64,000 bases of DNA from positions 1 to 64,000 of the forward strand of contig JAUXUL010000011.1 in assembly GCA_030680795.1 (NCBI GenBank), in the 5' to 3' direction. Shown one piece after another: positions 35,545 to 43,081 of this stretch; position 1 is the stretch's first letter; every line of letters begins with the position of its first letter. The stretch is from Anaerolineales bacterium. GTDB lineage: Bacteria; Chloroflexota; Anaerolineae; Anaerolineales; Villigracilaceae. The notes under the pieces were generated by a model that was not told the DNA's origin, made no database searches, and saw nothing but the letters and a program-made list of their open reading frames with translations. The translations under genes were made by a program, and so were the position numbers.

Positions 35545-36888
35545 TTACGGATACACCCTCTTGATCGTGCGTGGAAATGCAATTGCCTCGCGGATGTGTT
35601 CGATGCCGCAGATCCACGATGTAACTCGTTCTATGCCCATGCCGAAGCCTGAGTGAGGGACTGAGCCATATTTGCGGAGTTCCAAATACCATTTGAAGGC
35701 ATCTTCAGGGAGTTTCTCTTTGCGGATGCGCGCCAATAATGCGTCGTGGTCGCTGATGCGTTCGGAGCCGCCGCAGATTTCGCCGTAGCCTTCGGGGGCG
35801 AGCAAGTCCACAGATTTGCAGACTTCGGGGCGACCCGGCCACGGTTCCATGTAAAAGGCTTTGACCGCGCTTGGATAGCCGTAAACGAAAACAGGCGTTT
35901 CAAATTGACTGGTGATGGCGGTTTCGTGCGGTGCGCCGAAATCCATACCCCATTCAAAGGCGAGCAATTCTTTCTTTTCGGGGTCAGTTTCTTTTTCGCG
36001 TAATTCTGCGATCATCTTCGCCGCGTCATCGTAGAAAATGCGCGGGAAGGGAGCGACGATCTTTTCAAGTTTGGAAATGTCACGCCCAAGGGATTTCAAC
36101 TCAGGCAGTCGTTCGCGCAGGACGCGTTGAATGATATGAGTCAGCATCTGTTCTTCGACTTCCATCAGCCCATCTAAATCGCAGAAAGCGATCTCAGGTT
36201 CGAGCATCCAGAATTCAGTTAAGTGGCGACGAGTTTTTGATTTTTCCGCGCGGAAGGTGGGACCGAAACAATAGACTTTTCCGAATGCGAAAATATTCGC
36301 TTCGTTATAGAGTTGACCTGTTTGCGCGAGATAGGCTTTGCCCTCGTCAAAGTATTCGGTCTCGAACAGAGTGGTTGTGCCTTCGGCGGCAGCAGGCGTG
36401 AGGATGGGCGTGTCCATCGCGATGAAACCGTTGTTATCAAGCCATTCGCGGGTGGCTGCCATCACGGTTGCACGGACTCGCAGGATCGCCCACTGACTCT
36501 GCATCCGAATCCACAGGTGACGGTTATCGAGAGCGAAATCGGGGCCGTGATCTTTGAGCGACATGGGATAATCCAAACCCGCCTCTTGCACGATCTCGAT
36601 CTGCTTCACACCGACCTCATATCCGCCAGGGATGCCAGGCGCGCGCTTATCTTCGCGGACGGAGCCCGTGATAATGACAGACGACTCTTGCGGCAGGCGC
36701 ATGACCCTGTCAAAGACTTCGGGGTCAAGGTCACCTTTGAAGGCGACGCATTGTACGAAGCCTGAGCCGTCACGCACGAGCAAAAAGACCAGTTTGCCTT
36801 TATCGGTGCGGTTATAGACCCAGCCCTTAATGGTCACTTCTTTTTCGACGTAATTTGAAATTTTTGAAACGCTGATGTATTCAGCCAT
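35545..36888 (-). CDS. asnS: Asparaginyl-tRNA synthetase
   Basis: The 447-residue class IIb enzyme charges tRNA(Asn) directly. It has the OB-fold anticodon domain (VTIKGWVYNRTDKGKL), motif 2 near FGPTFRAEKSKTRRHLTEFWM, and motif 3 in GFGMGIERVTSWICG. The AsnRS-type EPEIAF and DHGPDFALDNRHLW are present. The track start is 12 codons early; AAAGGAATCATCAC supports ATG 36888. It is notable because the window also encodes an AspS-GatCAB route to Asn-tRNA. Confidence 0.94.
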   Translation of the reverse strand: MAEYISVSKISNYVEKEVTIKGWVYNRTDKGKLVFLLVRDGSGFVQCVAFKGDLDPEVFDRVMRLPQESSVIITGSVREDKRAPGIPGGYEVGVKQIEIVQEAGLDYPMSLKDHGPDFALDNRHLWIRMQSQWAILRVRATVMAATREWLDNNGFIAMDTPILTPAAAEGTTTLFETEYFDEGKAYLAQTGQLYNEANIFAFGKVYCFGPTFRAEKSKTRRHLTEFWMLEPEIAFCDLDGLMEVEEQMLTHIIQRVLRERLPELKSLGRDISKLEKIVAPFPRIFYDDAAKMIAELREKETDPEKKELLAFEWGMDFGAPHETAITSQFETPVFVYGYPSAVKAFYMEPWPGRPEVCKSVDLLAPEGYGEICGGSERISDHDALLARIRKEKLPEDAFKWYLELRKYGSVPHSGFGMGIERVTSWICGIEHIREAIAFPRTIKRVYP

Positions 36889-36952
36889 GTGATGATTCCT
36901 TTTATTATTTATTGATCTGGGCAATTATAGCAGATGGTTATTTTGTTTCTGG

Positions 36953-36984
36953 AAAGCTCTCCGAGAGTAGTTTCGGAGAGCTTT
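36953..36984. terminator. Bidirectional hairpin between asnS and DUF4238 gene
   Basis: AAAGCTCTCCGA and TCGGAGAGCTTT form a 12-bp stem with an 8-base loop. On the minus strand it follows the DUF4238 gene and precedes asnS. Confidence 0.8.
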
Positions 36985-37022
36985 GTTTAGTTTATCTAAA
37001 TTGAATACTCGTTCATTCGATA

Positions 37023-37946
37023 TCAGCTTTGATAAAACGTAAACCACTTTGCAAGTATTATTTTCTTATTGACAATGAAATATTTGTTTGATTTCATGCG
37101 AGTTCGCCAATTTACTTCAGTAACACTTTTAATCTCTCTCAATGGACCGAAATTTGAAAGATTTATATAACCTTTTTCACCTCTACGACTAAGAAAAATA
37201 CATTGAGAAGGTGATATAGGTAAATGAATTTCTATCGTTGGTGAAATTAAAGCACGACCAGCTAATCGAGAGTAGTTTGGTAATTGCGAGTCGAACCAGA
37301 CACATGGATCATCTGATGTTATGAAGCCAGGGCTGGTAGAGGTCTCAATAATTGCAAGGTCTAATTTTAAGAAAAGCGGGATCAAGATTTTGAACTGGGT
37401 AGGAATAAGCAATTTTAATGGTTCATCTGCTACTTCTTTGATTTCTTCATAAGTAATAACAGAACTATCTTTTGAAGACATAGATGGAATATATGATTCT
37501 AACTGTTCTGGCGTAGCATTCTCTCTCCACTCGGTGAACTTTCTCATAATGTCTGCGGTCTGATTGGCTACATCATTCCAGATCGGTTTCCATCTTTCTC
37601 CGTTTGCCAATGTTCTTGAATACATTGCAGCAGCAAAAGCACAGATAATAATTTTGTCTTGAATATTAAGCATTAAGTGCTTTTCTAACTTGTTTCGTCT
37701 TATATCCGAAAATTCACCTTCGATTTGGGCAAGATTTTTTTCTATAGACAGATCGCGTTTTCCATCAATTTTGATTGTATATAAATCTGTTTCATGAAAT
37801 ATATTGCTTGGAGCCTTCGGCTTTATATTGCTTCCGTCTTTAGATGCAATCCAAAGATAAGGCTCATAATCCTGTGGAGAACTGGGGTCACACCAAGCTT
37901 TGAGATAGAATTCTGGTATGTAGTGTTGTTTTTTGTAGTCACTCAT
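37023..37946 (-). CDS. DUF4238 family protein
   Basis: The protein of about 307 residues begins MSDYKKQHYIPEFYLKAW, the signature start of DUF4238, and includes FITSDDPCVWFD and HLPISPSQCIFLSRR in the later half, which are the family's conserved blocks. The function is unknown; members are scattered and often in accessory regions. The gene is clearly more AT-rich than its neighbours, which suggests recent transfer. The track start is TTG 37955; ATG 37946 is more likely. A decayed copy of the gatB end lies just upstream. Confidence 0.75.
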   Translation of the reverse strand: MSDYKKQHYIPEFYLKAWCDPSSPQDYEPYLWIASKDGSNIKPKAPSNIFHETDLYTIKIDGKRDLSIEKNLAQIEGEFSDIRRNKLEKHLMLNIQDKIIICAFAAAMYSRTLANGERWKPIWNDVANQTADIMRKFTEWRENATPEQLESYIPSMSSKDSSVITYEEIKEVADEPLKLLIPTQFKILIPLFLKLDLAIIETSTSPGFITSDDPCVWFDSQLPNYSRLAGRALISPTIEIHLPISPSQCIFLSRRGEKGYINLSNFGPLREIKSVTEVNWRTRMKSNKYFIVNKKIILAKWFTFYQS

Positions 37947-37989
37947 AATGTTCAAATACAGAATATTTGTAATTTCTCTTTATGGAGAT

Positions 37990-38119
37990 TATTTTCTTCT
38001 CTCTTCCAACGCCTTCACCAACAACTCTTTTGCCACATTCGGGTCAGCCTTGCCCCTTCGACACGGTGAGCGAAAGTCGAACCGTCAGGACAGGCTTTGG
38101 TGGCGCGGGCGACTTGTCT
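37990..38119 (-). pseudogene. Duplicated remnant of the gatB 3' end
   Basis: This stretch matches 38819-38912, the end of gatB, with about one difference per ten bases (for example GCCACATTCGGGTCAGCCTT in both). In this copy a 40-base TTCGAC-type palindrome is inserted. It lies between the DUF4238 and retropepsin-like genes and codes for nothing intact. Confidence 0.75.
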
Positions 38120-38509
38120 TTATTGCGATGGAGTGAATTCGATTTCTAATTTTTCAAGGTCTATTTTTGCGCCAGCGGAAATTAGAAAATCCATCCCTAT
38201 AATTCCCTGAATATTGAAGCCATAATCCATGCCGCCGATTTCGATTTCAAATTGTTTTATTGTAAATGTCCCCACTTTCAATTCATCTATTTTGCGAGTG
38301 AAGACAACCTCACTGCCTCCCACCCCAAAAATGGTATGCAAGGTGTCGTCTGTTTGCGGGACAATTCCAATTTTGGATAAAACATCTGCCGCTAAAATCG
38401 TTCCACCTGAGCCAGTATCTACAAGCACGTTCTTGATATTAATCTTTTTGCCTTGATGCTTTACGTTGATTGAAACAAAAGGCAGGTTATCTCTGAGCTG
38501 CAACCGCAT
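38120..38509 (-). CDS. Retropepsin-like aspartic protease
   Basis: The 129-residue protein has the single-domain aspartyl protease layout: VLVDTGSGGTILA near the N-terminus with the catalytic DTGS, and NIQGIIGMDFLIS near the C-terminus, the hydrophobic-hydrophobic-Gly motif. It would work as a dimer. Start at 38509 is chosen since GGAGGGGAC lies directly before that ATG. The track start is six codons earlier. It overlaps the end of the upstream gene (38487-38765) and is coupled to it. Its substrate is unknown. Confidence 0.8.
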   Translation of the reverse strand: MRLQLRDNLPFVSINVKHQGKKINIKNVLVDTGSGGTILAADVLSKIGIVPQTDDTLHTIFGVGGSEVVFTRKIDELKVGTFTIKQFEIEIGGMDYGFNIQGIIGMDFLISAGAKIDLEKLEIEFTPSQ

Positions 38510-38765
38510 GTCCCCTCCGAATGCCAAGCCATTGTCTTTCCTGAATATTCAATTGTTTGCGGCTGGTGTGGACAAAGTAAAACTCTCGTTCAGGATGCTG
38601 CTGGTGAAGCCTGCGATATTTTTGCAAGGCGTTTGTTCCGTCTGAGCAGGTTTCCATCACGGCGATTTTGTCCAACAGGCGTTTGGTCTTTCCGCTATGT
38701 GCCTTTACGGCTTCAATGACAAGCCATTGATTCGGATATGTTTTGCGAATGTTCATCCAGCGCAT
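38487..38765 (-). CDS. Small protein coupled to a retropepsin-like gene
   Basis: The 92-residue protein begins RWMNIRKTYPNQWLVIEA and contains EFYFVHTSRKQLNI. I do not know a named family, although such proteins commonly precede small retropepsin genes in bacteria. A 23-base overlap with the protease start shows that they are a pair. It is inserted between gatB and a duplicated piece of the gatB end. Confidence 0.65.
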   Translation of the reverse strand: MRWMNIRKTYPNQWLVIEAVKAHSGKTKRLLDKIAVMETCSDGTNALQKYRRLHQQHPEREFYFVHTSRKQLNIQERQWLGIRRGHAVAAQR

Positions 38766-38815
38766 GAGATTACTCCTTGTTCTGTTTGAATTATAGCAAA
38801 AGATTCATTAGTTTG

Positions 38816-40273
38816 CTAATTTCTTCTCTCCTCCAGCGCCTTCGCCAACAACTCCTTCGCCACATTCGGGTCAGCCTTGCCTTTGGTGGCGCGGGCGACT
38901 TGTCCCATGAGCCATTGGACGATGGTCTCTTTGCCAGCGAGATATTGCTCAACTTCCTTAGGGTTATCGCTCAGAATATTTTCGATGGCTTCCTGAATAA
39001 ATCCTGTATCCGAAACTTGCGCGAGATTTTTGGCTTTGACGATCTCCTGCGGGTCGCCGCCGCGCTTCGCGTTGAGCATTTCGTTGAGCACGATCTTGCC
39101 TGAGTTGCCGCTGATGGTTTTATCTGTGACCATGTCTATCAGTTGCGCGAATTTTTCGGCAGGCAAAACAATATCTTCCAACGCCAATCCTGAGTCGTTC
39201 ATGTAACGCATGAACTCGCCCGCGATCCACGAGTGGATTGTCTTTGCGGGGCTCTTGGATTTTGAAACCACATCTTCAAAATAATCCGCGAGCGATTTTT
39301 CGGAGGTGAGTAACATGGCTTCCTGTCGTTTCAATTCATATTGTTCCATGAAGCGGCGGGTTTTTGCATCGGGCAATTCAGGGAGTCCACTCTTGATCGA
39401 ATCAATCCACGCGCGCTCGAGTTGAAGCGGGGGCAGGTCCGGTTCGGGGAAGTAGCGATAATCATGCGAGTCTTCCTTGCCGCGCTGTGAAATGGTCACA
39501 CCGCGCGCTTCGTCCCAGCCCAGGGTTTCCTGCATGACTTCGCCGCCTTTTTCATAGACTTTAATTTGACGTTCGATCTCATAAGCGGATGCGCGGGTCA
39601 GCGCGCGAAAACTGTTTAGGTTCTTTATCTCGGTTCTCGTTCTTAACTCAGAGCTGCCACTCGGTCTGACGGAGACATTCGCCTCGAAGCGCAGGATACC
39701 CTTTTCCATATCCCCAGAGTTGACTCCCAGATAGCGCAGGATGGCGCGAATTTTGGTCGCGTACGAAAGCGCGGCTTCCACGCTTCGCATATCTGGCTCG
39801 GAGACAATTTCGAGCAGAGGCACGCCTGCGCGATTGAAGTCCACAAGGGCGTAGTTTTTTTCGTGAGATAACTTGGCGGTATCTTCTTCGATATGCACAC
39901 GCCGAACGACCACCCGCAGTGGATTTTCTGTATCATCCAAAATATCCAGATAGCCTTTAGATGCAATGGGAAGTTCATATTGCGAGATTTGATAACCTTT
40001 GGGCAGGTCGGGATAAAAATAATTTTTACGCGCAAAGGTGTTGAATTCGTTGATGGAGCAATTCAATGCCAGGCCAACCAGTGTGGCTTGTTCAATCGCC
40101 TTTTTATTGAGAACAGGCATGGCGCCAGGCAAGCCCGTGCAAACGGGACAAATAAATGTGTTCGGCTCTGGCGCGTTGGAATAATCCGCTGAGCAGGAGC
40201 AGAACATTTTTGAGTTGGTTCGCAACTCAGCGTGGATTTCAAGTCCGATGACGGGTTCGTAGGTTAGTTGCAT
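38816..40273 (-). CDS. gatB: Asp/Glu-tRNA amidotransferase subunit B
   Basis: GatB binds misacylated tRNA and activates the amino acid in the GatCAB complex. The 485-residue protein has GLEIHAELRTNSKMFC, CPVCTGLPGAMPVLN, FYPDLPKGYQISQY and the C-terminal YqeY-like domain (GQVARATKGKADPNVAKELL). Two CxC/CxxC pairs near residues 25-42 bind zinc. It is the last gene of aspS-dapB-like-gatC-gatA-gatB. It lies 77 bases after gatA, across an inverted repeat GACCGTAGAC/GTCTACGGTC. Part of its 3' end is duplicated at 37990. Confidence 0.96.
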   Translation of the reverse strand: MQLTYEPVIGLEIHAELRTNSKMFCSCSADYSNAPEPNTFICPVCTGLPGAMPVLNKKAIEQATLVGLALNCSINEFNTFARKNYFYPDLPKGYQISQYELPIASKGYLDILDDTENPLRVVVRRVHIEEDTAKLSHEKNYALVDFNRAGVPLLEIVSEPDMRSVEAALSYATKIRAILRYLGVNSGDMEKGILRFEANVSVRPSGSSELRTRTEIKNLNSFRALTRASAYEIERQIKVYEKGGEVMQETLGWDEARGVTISQRGKEDSHDYRYFPEPDLPPLQLERAWIDSIKSGLPELPDAKTRRFMEQYELKRQEAMLLTSEKSLADYFEDVVSKSKSPAKTIHSWIAGEFMRYMNDSGLALEDIVLPAEKFAQLIDMVTDKTISGNSGKIVLNEMLNAKRGGDPQEIVKAKNLAQVSDTGFIQEAIENILSDNPKEVEQYLAGKETIVQWLMGQVARATKGKADPNVAKELLAKALEERRN

Positions 40274-40293
40274 AGTTGGTTAGTTCCATAGTT

Positions 40294-40352
40294 GACCGTA
40301 GACTGTGGACGGTTGACGGTGGTGAACGGTCTACGGTCTATCGTCTACGGTC
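40294..40352. repeat. Inverted repeat GACCGTAGAC/GTCTACGGTC in the gatA-gatB gap
   Basis: Ten bases at 40294-40303 are exactly complementary to 40343-40352, which overlaps the gatA stop. The material between is made of short GACGGT-type repeats. It may shape the mRNA between the two genes. Confidence 0.6.
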
Positions 40353-41811
40353 AGATGTTTGGCAGTTGCTTATGCCAATCAGTTTCCTGTTGATAGGCGT
40401 GACCAACCTGGAATAAGGTTTGTTCATCCAAATGCTTGCCAATAAGCTGCATACCGACGGGCATGTTGTTCGAGAAGCCAGCAGGCAGGGCGAGGGCTGG
40501 GACGCCCGCTGGATTTGTGGCGACAACATAAATATCGGAGAGATACATTTCGAGCGGGTCACTTGTTTTTTCGCCAAGTTTGAACGCGGTGGTGGGACAG
40601 GTCGGGGCGAGGAGAATATCACAGGAAGCGAGAGCAGTTTCAAAGTCACGACGAAGAAGCGTGCGGACTTTTTGAGCTTTGAGATAGTACGCGTCATAAT
40701 ATCCAGCAGATAAAGCGTACGCCCCAAGCATGATCCTGCGCTTGACTTCGTCGCCGAATCCCTTGTGTCGAGTCTGCAAGTAGATGTCGATCACGTCTTT
40801 TGCGTTTTCTGAAACGGAGAGACCAAAGCGCGTACCGTCGAAGCGGGCAAGATTTGAGCTGGCTTCGGCGAAGAGCAAAAGATAATAAACGGGGAGTGCA
40901 TATTTTGTGTTGGGGAGCGATACTTCTTGAATCTTCATACCGAGTTTTTCGTAAGTGCGAATGGCTTCCTGAATGGAACTTTCCACGCCAGCTTCCATGC
41001 CCGACACAAAATATTCTTTTGGAATACCAATGGTCATGCCTTTGACGGATTTGGTAACGTGTTGTGTGTACCGTGGAACGGGTGAGTTGAAAGTGGTGCT
41101 GTCTTGCGGGTCGTGACCTGCGATGGTTTCAAGCACGGTCGCGCAATCGTAAACGTCGCGAGACATTGGACCGATACAATCAAATGAGGAGACGAGCGAG
41201 ATCAAGCCGTAACGGGAGACGCGTCCATATGTTGGTTTGATGCCTGTGACGTTGCAAAAGCCCGCAGGCATACGAACCGATCCGCCAGTGTCTTCGCCCA
41301 ATGAAAATGAACAAAGGCTCGCGGACATGGCGGCAGCAGAGCCTCCACTTGAACCGCCTGGCACTCGTTCCAGATCCCAGGGATTGTGCGTGTTGAAGAA
41401 GGCGGAATTTTCACAGGATGAACCCATGCCGAACTCGTCCATGTTTGTTTTGCCCATTAATACTGCGCCCGCATCTGCAAGTTTGTTGATGACGGTGGCG
41501 TTATATTGCGGGACGTAATCTTCAAGAATTTTGGATGAGCAGGTTGTGCGAATGTTTCGTGTGGAGATGCAGTCTTTTGCGGCGAAGGGAATACCTGTCA
41601 GGGGAGTGACGTTTTCGCCTTTGGCAATGCGTTCATCGGCTTTTTTAGCTTGTTCAATGGCGAGGTCATCAGTGATGGTGACGTAGGATTTTATCTTCGG
41701 GTCAATTTCATGGGCGCGTTGGAGAGTCGCATGCGTGAGTTCCACGCTGGATATTTTTTTTGTTGCAAGTAGATCGGATGCTTCACGAATAGTTAAGTTA
41801 GGTAGTTGCAT
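40351..41811 (-). CDS. gatA: Asp/Glu-tRNA amidotransferase subunit A
   Basis: GatA is the amidase that releases ammonia from glutamine or asparagine. The 486-residue protein has the amidase signature GGSSGGSAAAMSASLCSFSLGEDTGGS, which includes the Ser-cisSer pair, and the catalytic Lys in PFAAKDCI. The C-terminal part (LAPTCPTTAFKLGEK) is complete. It lies 109 bases after gatC. That gap holds an imperfect inverted repeat TTAACGCAAAG/CTTTGCGTTAA. Confidence 0.97.
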   Translation of the reverse strand: MQLPNLTIREASDLLATKKISSVELTHATLQRAHEIDPKIKSYVTITDDLAIEQAKKADERIAKGENVTPLTGIPFAAKDCISTRNIRTTCSSKILEDYVPQYNATVINKLADAGAVLMGKTNMDEFGMGSSCENSAFFNTHNPWDLERVPGGSSGGSAAAMSASLCSFSLGEDTGGSVRMPAGFCNVTGIKPTYGRVSRYGLISLVSSFDCIGPMSRDVYDCATVLETIAGHDPQDSTTFNSPVPRYTQHVTKSVKGMTIGIPKEYFVSGMEAGVESSIQEAIRTYEKLGMKIQEVSLPNTKYALPVYYLLLFAEASSNLARFDGTRFGLSVSENAKDVIDIYLQTRHKGFGDEVKRRIMLGAYALSAGYYDAYYLKAQKVRTLLRRDFETALASCDILLAPTCPTTAFKLGEKTSDPLEMYLSDIYVVATNPAGVPALALPAGFSNNMPVGMQLIGKHLDEQTLFQVGHAYQQETDWHKQLPNI

Positions 41812-41848
41812 AAAAACTCTTTCAGAAGTTGCCTAAAAACATTCTTAA

Positions 41849-41909
41849 CGCAAAGCCGCTAAGACGCCAAGTTTTTTTCTTCGCGGCTCTGCCCTTTGCG
41901 TTAAATTAT
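41849..41909. repeat. Inverted repeat TTAACGCAAAG in the gatC-gatA gap
   Basis: TTAACGCAAAG and CTTTGCGTTAA are exact complements separated by about 38 bases. This is the commonly dispersed AACGCAAAG-type palindrome. A comparable ACCACGAAAG/CATTGTGGT repeat is found in the aspS leader at about 44868-44957. Confidence 0.6.
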
Positions 41910-41920
41910 TTCGCTGTTGT

Positions 41921-42220
41921 TTACTCGTCGCCTAAAACGGTTGGCACTTTGACATAGCCGCGTTCGGATTGAGGCGCGTTGTTCAGAAATTCTTCGCGGC
42001 TCATGGAGGGTTTGGCTACGTCTTCGCGCAGGACATTTGTGTTGTTGGTGATGTCTGATGCGGGTGGGACGTTTTCCGTGTCCACTTCGTTGAGCATGTT
42101 GAAGTAGTCAATGATGGAAGAGAATTGTCCGCTGAATTTTTGTGCTTCTTCATCTGAGATTCCGAGGCGGACAAGAAAAGCTACGTGCTTAACCATTTCG
42201 GTATCTATTTGTTGAGCCAT
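41921..42220 (-). CDS. gatC: Asp/Glu-tRNA amidotransferase subunit C
   Basis: The 99-residue GatC wraps around the GatA-GatB interface and stabilises the complex. It shows KHVAFLVRLGISDEEAQKF at the start, then the conserved FNMLNEVDTENVPPASD and the LREDVAKPSMSREEFLNNAP tail. The ATG at 42220 fits AGGAG nine bases before it better than the track start. It follows the dapB-like gene by 23 bases. Confidence 0.94.
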   Translation of the reverse strand: MAQQIDTEMVKHVAFLVRLGISDEEAQKFSGQFSSIIDYFNMLNEVDTENVPPASDITNNTNVLREDVAKPSMSREEFLNNAPQSERGYVKVPTVLGDE

Positions 42221-42243
42221 ATCTTTCATACTCCTGTTGGCTA

Positions 42244-43050
42244 TTAGGCTAAATCCAAGACGCTATCCAGTCCGCGGCGCAGACCGACAAATGTATTGAC
42301 CTTGCGAATCGCGAGCAGAGAACCATCCACATACGGTTGCGCGCTGCTGCCTGAGTCGTGGCGGATGGTGAGTTTCTGGTCAGGCATGCCGAAGATAATT
42401 TCCGCTGAAATGGTGTATCCTGGCAGGCGGATGGAATGTACTTGTGAACCGGTCATCCTTGCGCCGCGCGTTTCTTTGACACCTTGAGTTTGTTCCAGTG
42501 GAACGGTCAACTCAGAAGGTCGAACTTTAGATAAGCGATTCGCCAGCTCGCGCACTGTCCCGCTAGGCGAATCTTTTTTGCCATCGCTGGCATAATCAAT
42601 GATTTCCCATTGTGGAATAAACCTGGCGGCGATTTCTGAAAACTTTTGTAAAAGAACGACAGTCAATGCAAAGTTGCCGACAGCCAACACGCCTCGTTGA
42701 TATTGTTCAGCGGCTGTCGCAATTTCTTCGTAATCGGCATCTGTTAATCCAGATGTTCCAATCACGACATGCGCTCCGTGCTGTAACGCGGTCAGCACAT
42801 TTAATTTAGCTACATCTGGTTTTGTGAACTCGAAAAAAACGTCGCATGGATGCGCCGCAAGCGCTTCCTGCGCGGTTGCATATATTGAGCATGTCAGGCG
42901 CGGCTCTGCAAGCACATCACCTAAAGTTTTTCCAGCATGTGTGCGTGATACCGCAGATATAAGCTCTACATCATCGAGTTGAGCTATTGCACGGGCTACA
43001 GCTGAACCTGCCCATCCAGTAGCGCCAGCAAGACAAACACGAATTGTCAT
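42244..43050 (-). CDS. DapB-like reductase lacking the usual catalytic histidine
   Basis: The 268-residue protein has the DapB fold: a nucleotide-binding start CLAGATGWAGSAVARAI, FEFTKPD, the GTSGLT segment, and SPSGTVREL in the substrate-binding part. Canonical DapB reads EAHHRxKxDAPSGT. Here the same stretch is DYASDGKKDSPSGT, so the paired histidines are Ala-Ser while the Lys remains. The C-terminal part keeps the tetramer-type EIIFGMPDQKLTIRHDS. It may reduce another substrate. It sits within the aspS-gatCAB operon. GGGAGATTTCC supports ATG 43050. Confidence 0.78.
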   Translation of the reverse strand: MTIRVCLAGATGWAGSAVARAIAQLDDVELISAVSRTHAGKTLGDVLAEPRLTCSIYATAQEALAAHPCDVFFEFTKPDVAKLNVLTALQHGAHVVIGTSGLTDADYEEIATAAEQYQRGVLAVGNFALTVVLLQKFSEIAARFIPQWEIIDYASDGKKDSPSGTVRELANRLSKVRPSELTVPLEQTQGVKETRGARMTGSQVHSIRLPGYTISAEIIFGMPDQKLTIRHDSGSSAQPYVDGSLLAIRKVNTFVGLRRGLDSVLDLA

Positions 43051-43081
43051 GGAAATCTCCCAAGACCTGTCAGGTTTGTTG

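Noticed and set aside
38777-39103. 108-codon plus-strand ORF
   Set aside because: It is antisense to the end of gatB.
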